Of a stretch of 61,408 nucleotides of DNA, positions 1 through 9,574 are shown piece by piece. How positions within the stretch are numbered: position 1 is the first letter of the stretch; each line of letters starts with the position of its first letter. The translations under genes were made by a program, and so were the position numbers. The stretch is from an uncultured Caulobacter sp. (GTDB taxonomy: Bacteria; Pseudomonadota; Alphaproteobacteria; Caulobacterales; Caulobacteraceae), in NCBI RefSeq assembly GCF_947036865.1, contig NZ_CAMQSF010000021.1:1-61408 (forward strand), read 5' to 3'. Below the pieces are notes generated by a model. It made no database searches. It was not told the DNA's origin and worked only from the letters and a program-made list of their open reading frames with translations.

Positions 1-562
1 GGCTATCTAGCGAACCACCATCACCATGTCAAATCGTTTTTTCAAACTTTTTGACCTGGATCGGCGAACCCTGGAAATCCAGGAAGCGCCGAGGTGGCGA
101 GCTTCTAGAGAAGCCAACCAAGTCGGTCAAGCATCTATTTTGAGAAGATCTCAAAATCTCTACTTAACCAGTTCATCATCGCGCCGCTGAATTCTTGCGA
201 AATCTTGGCGGCGATGACCGGAGCGGCGCTTCTAAAGAGGCGACATTCCGAAGTCAACCAACTCTTTTCGACTTTTTCGCGTCGCCGGAAACCCGGGAAC
301 GAAGAGACAAAAAGAAGACCCTCAGGGCTGCCGAAGCCGCCCTCGCGGATCCTCATCGAGTCGATTGGAGCGCGGTGTTTAGCCAAGCGTCTTGAGCGAT
401 GCAAGCGCCCTTTCGGGGCCGCGTCGTCCGGTCGCGAAGCCGTTCCGAGCGAGGCGTTGATCTAGTCCCCGCCCCGCGCTCTGGCAACCCCCTCGCGACA
501 ATATAACGACGCTCTTTTGACGAGGCCGGGAACGAACCGGCGCGGACGACATCCGCGACGCC
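1..562. other. Gene-poor left edge with unusually low GC
   Basis: No gene can be supported here. Bases 1-60 are about 42% GC and 121-180 about 37%, far below the surrounding DNA; GC recovers from about base 200. Two short open frames exist: ATG 26 to TGA 190 (54 codons, rich in Ser and Arg at its end) and TTG 195 to TGA 395 (66 codons). Neither resembles a family I know or has a convincing ribosome site, so I do not call them. A short inverted repeat (CGCGGA at 541-546, TCCGCG at 552-557) lies just past the ferredoxin stop and might be a weak terminator without a T tract. Confidence 0.5.
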
Positions 563-910
<348 letters not shown>

Positions 911-2149
911 TTAGGCCGCCACCTCTTTCATGGACACCGATGAATCGGCGAGCTTGTCGACATCAACCGGCGCGCGCTTGGCGATCAGCTGCTTGCCGGC
1001 CATGAACTCGGGCGGCGCGTTGATCGCCTCGACCGCCTGGATCAGGTCGCCCTTCAGATGGAAGACCGCGAACTTCGCCGCCGCCGGATCGCCGCGCACG
1101 ACTTGGCGGTCCGCCTCGAACGGCAGGCCGGCGATCTGCAGCTTCAGATCATACTGGTCGGACCAGAACCACGGGACCTCGGGCGCCGGCCCGGGCCGGC
1201 CGAGGATCGCGGCGGCCGCCTGCTTGGCCTGTTCGAGGGCGTTGGGCACGCTCTCGAGCCGGAACCTGCGGTCATAGAGCGGCAGCGGCCGGTGGGTCAC
1301 GTCGCCGATCGCGAAGATCGACGGATCGCTGGTCCGGGCCTCCAGATCCACCACCACGCCGCCGGCGGTCTCCAGACCCGCGTCCTTGGCCAGTTCGTCA
1401 TTGGGAACCGCGCCGACCCCGACCAGGGCGACGTCGCAGGCCACGGCGCGCCCATCGGCGAACCGCACCGCCCTGACGTGGCCGTTCTCTCCGTCGAAGC
1501 CGGCCACGCCGGCGTTCAGTTCGAACGCCACGCCGTGCTTGGCGTGATAGGCCTGGAAGAAGGTCGACAAGGTTTCGCAAGCGACGCGGGCCAGGACCCG
1601 GCTCTCGCGCTCGATGACCATGGCGTGGCTGCCGAGCGCGCGGGCCGAGGCGGCGGCCTCCAAGCCGACATAGCCCCCGCCGATCACGGCCAGGCGCTTG
1701 TCGGCCCCCAGGGCGTGCTTGAGACGCTCGGCGTCGGCGGCCGTCCGCAGCGACAGGACGCCGGCCAGATCCGCGCCCGGGATCGGCAGCGCGCGGGCGC
1801 GGGCGCCGGTGGCCAGGATCAGAAAGTCGTAGGAAATGACCTCGCCAGAGGCCAAGGTCACCGTCTTGGCCGAGCGATTGATCCGCTCGGCCACGCCTTG
1901 CAGGCGTAGGGAGACATTGTTCTCGGCGTACCACTCGGCGGGTTTCAGCGAGAGCGAGTCGGCGTCGGCCTCGCCCTTCAGCCAGGCCTTGGACAGGGGC
2001 GGACGTTGATAGGGCAGGAGCGGCTCGTCGCCGATCAGAACGATGCGGCCCTCGTGACCATATTGACGCAGGAACGCGGCGGCCGAGCCGCCGGCGTGAC
2101 CCGCGCCGATAATGACGACGCACGCGTTCTGATTGGCTTCAGCGCTCAA
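911..2149 (-). CDS. FAD-dependent ferredoxin reductase (rhodocoxin/putidaredoxin reductase-like)
   Basis: A flavoprotein of the pyridine nucleotide-disulphide oxidoreductase superfamily, expected to pass electrons from NAD(P)H to the adjacent ferredoxin. An N-terminal FAD dinucleotide fold (VVIIGAGHAGGSAA), a central NAD(P)H fold (LAVIGGGYVGLEAA) and a later FAD contact (IFAIGDVTHRP) are visible, followed by the C-terminal reductase domain. I chose the TTG at 2149 (412 residues) because a strong GGGAGGG sits 6-7 bases upstream; a GTG at 2188 would add 13 residues ahead of the fold. It has no CxxC redox disulphide, which fits ferredoxin reductases and excludes glutathione-reductase-type enzymes. 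Its gene is separated from the sdh operon by a terminator. Confidence 0.88.
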   Translation of the reverse strand: MSAEANQNACVVIIGAGHAGGSAAAFLRQYGHEGRIVLIGDEPLLPYQRPPLSKAWLKGEADADSLSLKPAEWYAENNVSLRLQGVAERINRSAKTVTLASGEVISYDFLILATGARARALPIPGADLAGVLSLRTAADAERLKHALGADKRLAVIGGGYVGLEAAASARALGSHAMVIERESRVLARVACETLSTFFQAYHAKHGVAFELNAGVAGFDGENGHVRAVRFADGRAVACDVALVGVGAVPNDELAKDAGLETAGGVVVDLEARTSDPSIFAIGDVTHRPLPLYDRRFRLESVPNALEQAKQAAAAILGRPGPAPEVPWFWSDQYDLKLQIAGLPFEADRQVVRGDPAAAKFAVFHLKGDLIQAVEAINAPPEFMAGKQLIAKRAPVDVDKLADSSVSMKEVAA

Positions 2150-2230
2150 CGACGCCCTCCCTTTCGTCAAAAATGACGGCGGCGTCACCTATTGGCAAGC
2201 GCCTTGATCGCGGCGGATAGATAGACAGGA

Positions 2231-2265
2231 AAACGGCGGCCGAAACCCAGTTTCGGCCGCCGTTT
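2231..2265 (-). terminator. Intrinsic terminator of the sdh operon
   Basis: A perfect 15-bp stem (AAACGGCGGCCGAAA at 2231-2245, its complement at 2251-2265) with a CCCAG loop lies 25 bases past the sdhB stop. The run of A/T pairs at the foot provides the U tract in either direction. Confidence 0.9.
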
Positions 2266-2290
2266 CGCGGACTCAACGAACCATCGCCCG

Positions 2291-3073
2291 TCAGACGACG
2301 CGCTCGACCATCATCTTCTTGATCTCGGCGATGGCCTTGGCCGGGTTCAGGCCCTTCGGGCAGACCTGGGCGCAGTTCATGATCGTGTGGCAGCGATAGA
2401 GCTTGAAGGGGTCCTCAAGCGCGTCGAGGCGGTCGCCGGTCGCCTCGTCGCGGCTGTCGATCAGCCAGCGATAGGCGTGCAGCAGGGCCGCCGGACCCAG
2501 ATACTTGTCGCCGTTCCACCAGTAGCTGGGGCACGAGGTCGAGCAGCAGGCGCAGAGGATGCATTCGTAGAGACCGTCGAGCTTCTCGCGGTCCTTCGGG
2601 CTCTGCTTCCACTCGGTCTGCGGCTCGGGCGTATCGGTGTGCAGCCAGGGCTCGATCGAGGCGTACTGCGCGTAGAACAGCGTCAGGTCCGGGATCAGGT
2701 CCTTGACCACCGGCATGTGCGGCAGCGGGCTGATCTGCACGGCCTTGCCCGGGACCTCTTCCCAGCCATGGGTGCAGGCCAGGGTGTTGCGGCCGCCGAT
2801 GTTCATCGCGCAGGAGCCGCAGACGCCTTCACGGCACGAGCGGCGGAAGGCCAGGGTCGGGTCGATGCTGTTCTTGATATAGAGCAGAGCGTCCAGCACC
2901 ATCGGGCCGCAGGCGTCGACGTCGACGTCGTAGGTGTCCCAGCGCGGATTGCCGCCCGTTTCCGGGTCGTAGCGATAGATCTTGAAGGTCTTGACCTTCT
3001 TGGCGCCCGCCGGAGCCGGCCAATGCTTGCCCGACTTGATCTGCGAGTTTTTGGGGAGAGCGAGTTCGACCAT
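2291..3073 (-). CDS. sdhB: Succinate dehydrogenase iron-sulfur subunit
   Basis: Carries electrons from the flavin of SdhA to quinone in respiratory complex II on the cytoplasmic face of the inner membrane. At 260 residues it has normal length. All three cluster motifs are present: [2Fe-2S] ([14 protein letters not shown]), [4Fe-4S] ([16 protein letters not shown]) and the [3Fe-4S]/[4Fe-4S] region ([14 protein letters not shown]). It is the last gene of the minus-strand order sdhC-sdhD-sdhA-sdhB, 7 bases after sdhA, and is followed by a strong terminator. Confidence 0.98.
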   Translation of the reverse strand: MVELALPKNSQIKSGKHWPAPAGAKKVKTFKIYRYDPETGGNPRWDTYDVDVDACGPMVLDALLYIKNSIDPTLAFRRSCREGVCGSCAMNIGGRNTLACTHGWEEVPGKAVQISPLPHMPVVKDLIPDLTLFYAQYASIEPWLHTDTPEPQTEWKQSPKDREKLDGLYECILCACCSTSCPSYWWNGDKYLGPAALLHAYRWLIDSRDEATGDRLDALEDPFKLYRCHTIMNCAQVCPKGLNPAKAIAEIKKMMVERVV

Positions 3074-3080
3074 CGGACCC

Positions 3081-4868
3081 TCAGTAGACCCGTTGCTTCG
3101 GCGGGATATAGGCGATGTCGTCGGACATCGTGTAGCTGTGCACCGGGCGGTAATCGATCTTCACCGCGCCGGACCGAATGTCGAGCCAGGCCAGGGTGTG
3201 CTTCATCCACTCGGCGTCGTTGCGGTCGGCGAAGTCCTCGCGGGCGTGGGCGCCGCGGCTCTCGGTGCGGTTGGCCGCGCCGTTCACCGTGACCACCGCC
3301 TGGCCGATCAGGTTGTCGAACTCCAGGGTCTCCATCAGGTCGGTGTTCCATACCAGACCGCGATCGCTGACCTTGATGTCCGCCGCCTTGTCCCAGACGG
3401 CCTGGAGGCGCTTGACGCCGCTTTGCAGGCTCTCACCGGTGCGGAACACCGCGGCGTCCTCCTGCATGGCCTTCTGCATCTCGAGGCGCAACTCGGCGGT
3501 GCCGGTCGAGCCCGAGGCGTTGCGGAAGCGGTCGAAGCGCGTCAGGTGGGCTTCGGTCTGGGCGTCCTTCAGCTCCGGCTGCTTGGCGCCCGGCTTGACG
3601 ATCTCGGCGCAGCGCAGGGCCGCGGCGCGACCGAACACGACGAGGTCGATCAGCGAGTTCGAGCCCAGGCGGTTGGCGCCGTGCACCGAGACGCAGGCCG
3701 CCTCGCCCACGGCCATCAGGCCCGGGATCACCTGGTCGGGATTGTCGCCCGCCTTGGTGACGACCTCGCCGTGATAGTTCGTCGGGATGCCGCCCATATT
3801 GTAGTGGACGGTCGGCAGCACCGGGATCGGCGCCTTGGTGACATCGACGCCGGCGAAGACCTTGGCGGTCTCCGAAATGCCGGGCAGGCGCTCGGCCAGG
3901 ATCTTGGGATCCAGGTGGTCGAGGTGCAGGAAGATGTGGTCCTTGTTCGGACCAACGCCCCGGCCCTCGCGGATCTCGATCGTCATCGCGCGGCTGACCA
4001 TGTCGCGGGGCGCCAGGTCCTTCACGGACGGCGCATAGCGCTCCATGAAGCGCTCGCCCTCGGAATTGGTCAGGTAGCCGCCCTCGCCGCGCGCGCCCTC
4101 GGTGATCAGGCAGCCCGCGCCGTAAATGCCGGTCGGGTGGAACTGCACGAACTCCATGTCCTGCAGCGGCAGGCCGGCGCGCAGCACCATGGCGTTGCCG
4201 TCGCCGGTGCAGGTGTGGGCCGAGGTGGCCGAGAAGTAGGCGCGGCCATAGCCGCCGGTGGCCAGCACGACCATCTGCGCCTGGAAGCGGTGCAGGGTGC
4301 CATCGTCGAGCTTCCACGCCGTCACGCCGCGGCAGACGCCGCCGTCCATGATCAGGTCGAGGGCGAAGTACTCGATGAAGAACTCGGTGTCGTGGGCCAG
4401 CGACTGGCCGTACATCGTGTGCAGCATGGCGTGACCGGTGCGGTCGGCCGCGGCGCAGGTGCGCTGGATCGGGGCCTCGCCATAGTTCTTGGTCATGCCG
4501 CCGAAGGCGCGCTGATAGATCTTGCCGTCGGCCGTGCGCGAGAAGGGCACGCCCCAGTGCTCGAGCTCGTAGACCGCCGCCGGGGCGTTGCGGGTCAGGT
4601 ACTCGATGGCGTCCTGGTCGCCCAGCCAGTCCGAGCCCTTGACGGTGTCGAACATGTGCCAGCGCCAGTCGTCCTGGCCCATATTGCCCAGCGAGGCCGA
4701 GATGCCGCCTTGGGCCGCCACCGTGTGGCTGCGGGTCGGGAACACCTTGGTGATGCAGGCGGTCTTCAGACCGGCCTGGGCGCAGCCCAGCGCGGCGCGC
4801 AGGCCAGAGCCGCCGGCGCCGACGACGACGACGTCGAACTTGTGATCGATGAACTTGTAGGCCGACAT
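3081..4868 (-). CDS. sdhA: Succinate dehydrogenase flavoprotein subunit
   Basis: Oxidises succinate to fumarate (TCA cycle, complex II). It has 595 residues, normal for the family. The N-terminal FAD fold is seen in [15 protein letters not shown], the covalent FAD histidine region in [10 protein letters not shown], and the substrate-site HPTG and [15 protein letters not shown] motifs follow. The ATG at 4868 overlaps the sdhD stop by one base (TGATG), implying translational coupling; a TTG one codon upstream is less likely. Confidence 0.98.
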   Translation of the reverse strand: MSAYKFIDHKFDVVVVGAGGSGLRAALGCAQAGLKTACITKVFPTRSHTVAAQGGISASLGNMGQDDWRWHMFDTVKGSDWLGDQDAIEYLTRNAPAAVYELEHWGVPFSRTADGKIYQRAFGGMTKNYGEAPIQRTCAAADRTGHAMLHTMYGQSLAHDTEFFIEYFALDLIMDGGVCRGVTAWKLDDGTLHRFQAQMVVLATGGYGRAYFSATSAHTCTGDGNAMVLRAGLPLQDMEFVQFHPTGIYGAGCLITEGARGEGGYLTNSEGERFMERYAPSVKDLAPRDMVSRAMTIEIREGRGVGPNKDHIFLHLDHLDPKILAERLPGISETAKVFAGVDVTKAPIPVLPTVHYNMGGIPTNYHGEVVTKAGDNPDQVIPGLMAVGEAACVSVHGANRLGSNSLIDLVVFGRAAALRCAEIVKPGAKQPELKDAQTEAHLTRFDRFRNASGSTGTAELRLEMQKAMQEDAAVFRTGESLQSGVKRLQAVWDKAADIKVSDRGLVWNTDLMETLEFDNLIGQAVVTVNGAANRTESRGAHAREDFADRNDAEWMKHTLAWLDIRSGAVKIDYRPVHSYTMSDDIAYIPPKQRVY

Positions 4869-5290
4869 CAATGGGCTCCGGTCACGGTCAGGGCGGCAAC
4901 CTTGAGGATCGAGAAGATCCCGACGGCGCCGGCCGCCACGCAGACGAACAGATTGCCGATCACCAGGAACGACTTGGTCGTGAAGCGATGGATGTAGTCC
5001 TCGATCACCACCTGCACGGCGTTCTGCAGGTGCGTCAGGGCGGCCACCAGCAGCAGGGCCAGCAACACGGCGTTCAGCGGCTGGCCGAGCCAGGCGATCG
5101 CGGTGTGCTGGTCAGCGCCGATCAGTTTCAGGCCGGCGAAAACGCCCCACAGGCTCAATGGCGCCAGGGCCAGGCCCGAGACGCGCTCGGTGATGAAGTG
5201 GCTGACGCCGTGGTGCGCCGAACCCATGCCGCGCGCGCGCGACAGCGGCGTGCGGAACTGCTGGGGCTGGAAGAGGTCGTTCTTGCTCAT
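4868..5290 (-). CDS. sdhD: Succinate dehydrogenase membrane anchor subunit
   Basis: A 140-residue membrane anchor of complex II with three predicted helices (about residues 48-70, 75-100 and 118-138). The N-terminal [14 protein letters not shown] and the central [13 protein letters not shown] region match the alphaproteobacterial SdhD pattern. It helps bind quinone and haem b. The ATG lies 2 bases past the sdhC stop, and the end overlaps sdhA. An upstream extension of this frame merely reads through sdhC out of frame and is not real. Confidence 0.93.
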   Translation of the reverse strand: MSKNDLFQPQQFRTPLSRARGMGSAHHGVSHFITERVSGLALAPLSLWGVFAGLKLIGADQHTAIAWLGQPLNAVLLALLLVAALTHLQNAVQVVIEDYIHRFTTKSFLVIGNLFVCVAAGAVGIFSILKVAALTVTGAH

Positions 5291-5292
5291 GA

Positions 5293-5700
5293 TCAGAACG
5301 CTCCGTTCGCGTGGGCGATGACCCAGGTGACGATCGTCGCCACGACCGCGAAGGCGATCGCCATGGCGCCGGTCATGTCGGCGAAGCGCGGCGTGAAGCC
5401 CTTGCCAGCGTCCCAGAAGGTCTGGCGGATCGTGTAGGCGACATTGAAGAAGACGGCGAAGGTCTCGCCCAGCAGGACGAGCTTGCCGATCGGCGAGCCG
5501 ATCACGGCGAGATAGCCGGCATAGGCTTCCGGGCTGGTGGCCAGGGCGGCGACCCAGCCCGCCAGGATCACGGCGCCGACCCACAGCCCCATGATGCAGC
5601 CGCGATGCAGGATCGAGCACGCCATGGTGATATGCCAGCGCCAGACGGAAAGGTGCGGCGACATCGGGCGCTCAGGCAGCCCCCGGCTCGTGTCGGTCAT
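5293..5700 (-). CDS. sdhC: Succinate dehydrogenase cytochrome b556 subunit
   Basis: First gene of the sdhCDAB operon, 135 residues. The family hallmarks RPMSPHLSVW and the haem/quinone region SILHRGCIMG near residues 30-37 are present, with three membrane helices after it. It anchors SdhAB to the inner membrane and provides a haem b ligand. The promoter must lie in the 180-base divergent interval shared with the PAS-HWE kinase at 5881. Confidence 0.95.
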   Translation of the reverse strand: MTDTSRGLPERPMSPHLSVWRWHITMACSILHRGCIMGLWVGAVILAGWVAALATSPEAYAGYLAVIGSPIGKLVLLGETFAVFFNVAYTIRQTFWDAGKGFTPRFADMTGAMAIAFAVVATIVTWVIAHANGAF

Positions 5701-5820
5701 GAAAGGTCCAACCTCAGTAGCCTTTGTGCGTTGCGGGACGCTTTTAAGCGCGGGGGCGGGGGTGTCAATTAAACGGCGCCCTGTTGAGAAACGTTTGCAA
5801 TTGGCGATCCAAACGCGCTT

Positions 5821-5846
5821 GGAACCATTAAGGTCAAGCTTGCGTT
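5821..5846 (+). promoter_or_regulatory. SigT (EcfG) promoter upstream of PAS-HWE kinase
   Basis: GGAAC at 5821-5825, a 17-base spacer and CGTT at 5843-5846 match the alphaproteobacterial EcfG consensus exactly. The expected start of transcription near 5853 leaves a leader of about 28 bases before the ATG at 5881. Confidence 0.75.
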
Positions 5847-5880
5847 ATCGTCGGTCGCTAACGGGGAAGCGGGCGCGGCG

Positions 5881-7320
5881 ATGCATGATCCGATCGACTT
5901 CAGGGCGGTGTTCGATCGGATACCGACCCCCTACATGATGATGGACCAGGATCTGGTCATCGTGGAGATGAACCAGGCCTATCTGGACGTCACCGCCCGC
6001 CCTCGACACGAGATCGAGGGCCGCTACGTCTTCGACGCCTTCCCCTCCGAGGGCGAGAGCCGGCGGCTGCTGGAGGAATCGCTACGCCGCGTGCTCGACA
6101 CGGGCGAGAACGATGTGATCGCGGTCCTGCGCTACGCCATTCCGCGTCCCAAGGAAGCGGGCGGAGGCTTCGAGGACCGCTACTGGAGCTGCACCCATAC
6201 CTGGGTCCCGCGAGCGGACGGCGGCGGCTTCATCCTTCAGAACACCCAGGACATCACCGACCTGCGCCGCCTCAAGGACGAGGCGTTCCGGCCCGAGGCG
6301 CCGGCCACCACCGCCATGCTCGGCGATTCGGTGCTGCGACGGGTGGAGACGCTGCAATCCCAGAGCTTCCAGATCCGGCGGCTCTTCATGCTGGCGCCGA
6401 GCTTCGTGGCGGTTCTGCGGGGACCGAACCACGTCTTCGACTTCGCCAACGAGTCCTATCTGCGGCTGATCGGCCGGCGCGACATCGTCGGGCGGCCCTT
6501 GCGCGAGGCCCTGCCCGAGATTCGCGATCAGGGCTTCATCCCGCTGCTGGACGAGCTGCTGCGCTCGGGTCAGCCCTTCATCGGACGGGACGTGCCGGTG
6601 ATGCTGGCGCGCAGCCCCGGAGAGCCGATGGAGGAGCGCTTTCTCGACTTCATCTATCAGCCGATCCTGGGCGAGGACGGCGGCGTGTCCGGCATATTCG
6701 TCGAGGGCTCGGACATGACCGAGCGGGTTCTGGCCAACCAGCGCCAGCGGCTGCTGCTGGACGAGCTGAACCACCGGGTCAAGAACACCCTCGCCACGGT
6801 GCAGGCCATCGCCCAGCAGACGCTGCGCGGCGCGACCACGCCCGAGAGCTTCGCCGCGGCCTTCGAGTCACGGCTGCTGGCCCTGTCCCAGACCCACAAC
6901 GCCCTGACCGACAGCCAGTGGGCGGGGGCGGGTCTGCGGCAGATCCTGATCCAGGAGCTCGGCCCCTACGGCGCCGAACGGGTGTCGTTGGACGGGCCGG
7001 ACGTGCATCTGCCCGCCCGCGTGGCGCTGTCTCTAGGCATGGTGTTCCACGAACTGGCCACCAACGCCGCCAAGTACGGCGCCCTGTCCAACGCCGGCCG
7101 GCTGGCCCTGACCTGGTCGGTGACGGAAGACGAGAACCTCGTGTTCGAGTGGCGCGAAACCGGCGGGCCGCCCGCGCGGCGGCCGGAGCGGCGCGGCTTC
7201 GGCTCCCGCCTGATCGAGCGCAGCATCTCCGGCGAACTGCGGGGCCGCATCGACACCGACTATGGTTCGACGGGGCTGGTCGTGCGCTTCGACGTGCCGC
7301 TGGCGCGCGATTTCGACTGA
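5881..7320 (+). CDS. Soluble PAS-PAS HWE-family sensor histidine kinase
   Basis: A 479-residue cytoplasmic sensor kinase with no membrane segment. PAS-like regions lie at about residues 5-125 and 165-285, the second flowing into the kinase. The HWE-type phospho-acceptor is His298 in LDELNHRVKNTL; the N-box is FHELATNAAKYG and the diagnostic W-x-E is FEWRETGG. There is no LOV cysteine motif (NCRFLQ), so it is not an obvious blue-light receptor. HWE and HisKA_2 kinases commonly feed the PhyR general stress pathway. A perfect SigT promoter just upstream suggests it is itself a SigT target and may form a feedback input. No response regulator gene is adjacent. Confidence 0.88.
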   Translation: MHDPIDFRAVFDRIPTPYMMMDQDLVIVEMNQAYLDVTARPRHEIEGRYVFDAFPSEGESRRLLEESLRRVLDTGENDVIAVLRYAIPRPKEAGGGFEDRYWSCTHTWVPRADGGGFILQNTQDITDLRRLKDEAFRPEAPATTAMLGDSVLRRVETLQSQSFQIRRLFMLAPSFVAVLRGPNHVFDFANESYLRLIGRRDIVGRPLREALPEIRDQGFIPLLDELLRSGQPFIGRDVPVMLARSPGEPMEERFLDFIYQPILGEDGGVSGIFVEGSDMTERVLANQRQRLLLDELNHRVKNTLATVQAIAQQTLRGATTPESFAAAFESRLLALSQTHNALTDSQWAGAGLRQILIQELGPYGAERVSLDGPDVHLPARVALSLGMVFHELATNAAKYGALSNAGRLALTWSVTEDENLVFEWRETGGPPARRPERRGFGSRLIERSISGELRGRIDTDYGSTGLVVRFDVPLARDFD

Positions 7321-7327
7321 CCTGCCC

Positions 7328-7912
7328 TCAGGCCCGGAACGTCGTCAGCGCCAGGTGCTGCAGCAGCATGATCGTCTTGGCGTCGCGGATCCGGCCATCG
7401 GCGACCATGGCCAGCGCCTCGTCGATCGTGGGCTCCAGCACCTCGATGTCCTCGCCCTCCTCGGGGTGGCCGCCGCCCTCGCCGATCCGCATCGAAGCGT
7501 CGTAGGGCGCCACGAAGAAGTGCAGGATCTCGGTCACCGAGCCCGGGCTCATGAACGCCTCGAACACCTTGCGCACCTCGCCGAGGCGATAGCCGAGCTC
7601 TTCCTCGACCTCGGCGCGGATCCGGGTCTCGGGTTCGGCGTCGTCCAGCAGGCCGGCCGCCGCCTCGATCAGCAGATCGTCATGGCCGTTCACGTACGCC
7701 GGATAGCGGAACTGCTTCACCAGCAGCACGGTGCGGCGATCCAGATCGTAGGGCAGCAGGACCGCCCCATTGCCGCGGTCGTAATGCTCGCGCGACTGGG
7801 TCTGCCAGCGCCCGTCCCGCCGCTTCCAGTCGAAGGTCGTGGTCTTCAGGACGTACCAGTTGTCGGACAGCAGCTTGGTCTCGCGAACACGGATCCGGTC
7901 CTGGATGGTCAT
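7328..7912 (-). CDS. nudK: Nudix hydrolase, NudK/GDP-mannose pyrophosphatase-like
   Basis: A 194-residue Nudix enzyme predicted to cleave a nucleoside diphosphate linked to a sugar, such as GDP-mannose or ADP-ribose. The Nudix box region GLLDDAEPETRIRAEVEEEL and the downstream MSPGSVTEILHFF segment closely match E. coli NudK, as does the start (RIRVRETKLLSDNWYVL). The ATG at 7912 is preferred over a longer frame that runs into zapE. It begins 10 bases after zapE ends, so the two are probably co-transcribed. ADP-ribose pyrophosphatase is the main alternative. Confidence 0.85.
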   Translation of the reverse strand: MTIQDRIRVRETKLLSDNWYVLKTTTFDWKRRDGRWQTQSREHYDRGNGAVLLPYDLDRRTVLLVKQFRYPAYVNGHDDLLIEAAAGLLDDAEPETRIRAEVEEELGYRLGEVRKVFEAFMSPGSVTEILHFFVAPYDASMRIGEGGGHPEEGEDIEVLEPTIDEALAMVADGRIRDAKTIMLLQHLALTTFRA

Positions 7913-7922
7913 CGCCTGCTCC

Positions 7923-9041
7923 TTAGTCCCGCACCCGCGCCACATAGTCGACCGAGCGCATTTCCTGCAGCCGCGAAACGGTCCGCTCGAACTCGAAGGC
8001 CCCGTCGCCCTCGGGATAAAGCGCCTCCGGCTCGGCCTCGGCCAGGGCCACCAGCTTGACGTTGGCTTCGTAGAGCGCGTCGATCAGGGTGTTGAAGCGC
8101 TTGGCCGCGTCGCGCTTGGCCGGCGAGAGGACCGGGATGTCCTCGATGAAGATGGTATGGAAGCGCTCGGCGATGGCCAGATAGTCCTGCGGTCCCAGCG
8201 CCTGCTGGCAGAGGCTGGCGAAGGACGAGCGCAGCAGCCCGCCGGCGGCGCGGGGCAGGCGCATCTTCCGGCCCAGCACCTCCAGGGTCGCGCCGGTCTC
8301 TGGCGCGCCGTCCAGCATGTCGCTCCACAGGCGGTCGAACTCGGCCTGGGTCGCCTTGTCGTTCGGCGCCAGCCACAGCCGCGCCGCGCGGAGCCGATCC
8401 AGCCGGAAGTCGACGGGGCCGCGCACCGCCACGATGTCCATCGCCGACTTCAGCATGTCGATGAACGGCAGGAAAAGCTGGCGGTTGATGCCGTTCAGAT
8501 AGAGATCCTCCGGCGGCCGGTTCGAGGTGGCCACCAGGGTGACGCCCCGCGCGAACAGCGCCTCGAACAGCCGCCCCAGGATCATGGCGTCGGCGATGTC
8601 GGTGACCTGCAGCTCGTCGAAGCACAGCAGCCGCGCGCCGTCGGCGATCAGGGCCGCGGTCGGGGCGATCGGATCGTCGCCCTTGTGCTGGCCAAAGCGC
8701 GCCTTGCGCGCCGCCGCGTCGCCTTTGCGCCAGGCGTCGATGTCGCGATGAACCTCGGCCATGAAGGCGTGGAAGTGGATGCGCAGCTTCTTCTGGGTCG
8801 GGGCGCTCTCGAAGAAGAGGTCCATCAGCATGGACTTGCCGCGCCCGACCGGCCCCCACAGATAGACGCCCCGCTGGCTCTTGGGCTTGCGGCCGAACAG
8901 CGAAAAGCCCGGCTCGCCGGCGTTGTCGAGATCGGCCTCCAGCCGCGACAGCGCCTCGACGGCGGCGGCCTGAGCGGCGTCGGGCTTGATCTCGTCCTGG
9001 GCCAGGCGCTGACGATAGGCGGTGCGGAGGGATGTCGGCAT
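7923..9041 (-). CDS. zapE: Cell division protein ZapE (AFG1-like ATPase)
   Basis: A 372-residue AAA-type ATPase of the AFG1/LACE1 family. In E. coli ZapE joins the division ring late and destabilises FtsZ polymers. The Walker A motif is GPVGRGKS (about residue 83), Walker B is LLCFDELQVTDIADAM, and LVATSNRPPEDLY corresponds to sensor 1. The length is normal. It heads a minus-strand pair with the Nudix gene and is divergent from tsaE across 86 bases. Confidence 0.93.
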   Translation of the reverse strand: MPTSLRTAYRQRLAQDEIKPDAAQAAAVEALSRLEADLDNAGEPGFSLFGRKPKSQRGVYLWGPVGRGKSMLMDLFFESAPTQKKLRIHFHAFMAEVHRDIDAWRKGDAAARKARFGQHKGDDPIAPTAALIADGARLLCFDELQVTDIADAMILGRLFEALFARGVTLVATSNRPPEDLYLNGINRQLFLPFIDMLKSAMDIVAVRGPVDFRLDRLRAARLWLAPNDKATQAEFDRLWSDMLDGAPETGATLEVLGRKMRLPRAAGGLLRSSFASLCQQALGPQDYLAIAERFHTIFIEDIPVLSPAKRDAAKRFNTLIDALYEANVKLVALAEAEPEALYPEGDGAFEFERTVSRLQEMRSVDYVARVRD

Positions 9042-9127
9042 CGAAGACTGCGGTTAGCGCGGCGGCGGCGCGGGGGAAAGGGCCTTGCGCCCTCAACATC
9101 GGCCCAGCGACGCGCTATGGGGTGGGC

Positions 9128-9574
9128 ATGACCATCCTCCGCCTGCCGGACGAGGCCGCGACCCAGGCGCTGGGACGGCGCCTGGCCGCCGTTCTCCAGC
9201 CCGGCGACGCCCTCTGCCTGACCGGCCCGCTGGGCGCGGGCAAGTCGACCCTGGCCCGCGCCCTGATCCGCGCCCTGACCACGCCGGACGAGGAGGTCCC
9301 CAGCCCGACCTTCACCCTGGTGCAGTTCTACGAGGCTGCCGGATTTCCGCTGGCCCATTTCGACCTCTATCGCCTGAGCGACCCGGACGAGGCCTACGAG
9401 ATCGGCCTCGACGAGGCGCTGGACGGCGGCGTCGCCCTGATTGAGTGGCCGCAGCGACTGGAAGGGCGTTTGCCGGCGAATCGGCTCGATATAGACATCG
9501 CCCTCGACGGCGACGCGCGGCGCGCCGTGATCGTGGGGCATGGACGGTTCGAAGGGCGTGATCTTGAGTTCTGA
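9128..9574 (+). CDS. tsaE: tRNA threonylcarbamoyladenosine biosynthesis ATPase TsaE
   Basis: A 148-residue ATPase that works with TsaB and TsaD to place the t6A modification at A37 of ANN-decoding tRNAs. The Walker A motif GPLGAGKST, the conserved SPTFTLV switch and the HFDLYRL stretch are diagnostic. The ATG at 9128 fits the family length; an upstream extension has no counterpart in homologues. The 3' end overlaps amgK by 35 bases, starting a tightly packed plus-strand series. Confidence 0.95.
   Translation: MTILRLPDEAATQALGRRLAAVLQPGDALCLTGPLGAGKSTLARALIRALTTPDEEVPSPTFTLVQFYEAAGFPLAHFDLYRLSDPDEAYEIGLDEALDGGVALIEWPQRLEGRLPANRLDIDIALDGDARRAVIVGHGRFEGRDLEF

Noticed and set aside
26..190. A 54-codon ATG frame at the left edge
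   Set aside because: AT-rich, Ser/Arg-rich end, no ribosome site or recognisable family; may be chance.
1398..2123. Long Arg-rich open frames antiparallel or out of frame to real genes, such as this one and 15148-18216 or 51320-54556
   Set aside because: High GC removes stop codons, so long shadows are common. These are Arg/Gly/Ala-rich, lack motifs, and overlap well-identified enzymes.
2149..2188. GTG start of the ferredoxin reductase at 2188
   Set aside because: The TTG at 2149 has a far better ribosome site and leaves the FAD fold at the N-terminus as usual.
5881..7320. LOV photoreceptor kinase
   Set aside because: The PAS regions lack the Cys-containing flavin motif, so light sensing is not supported.
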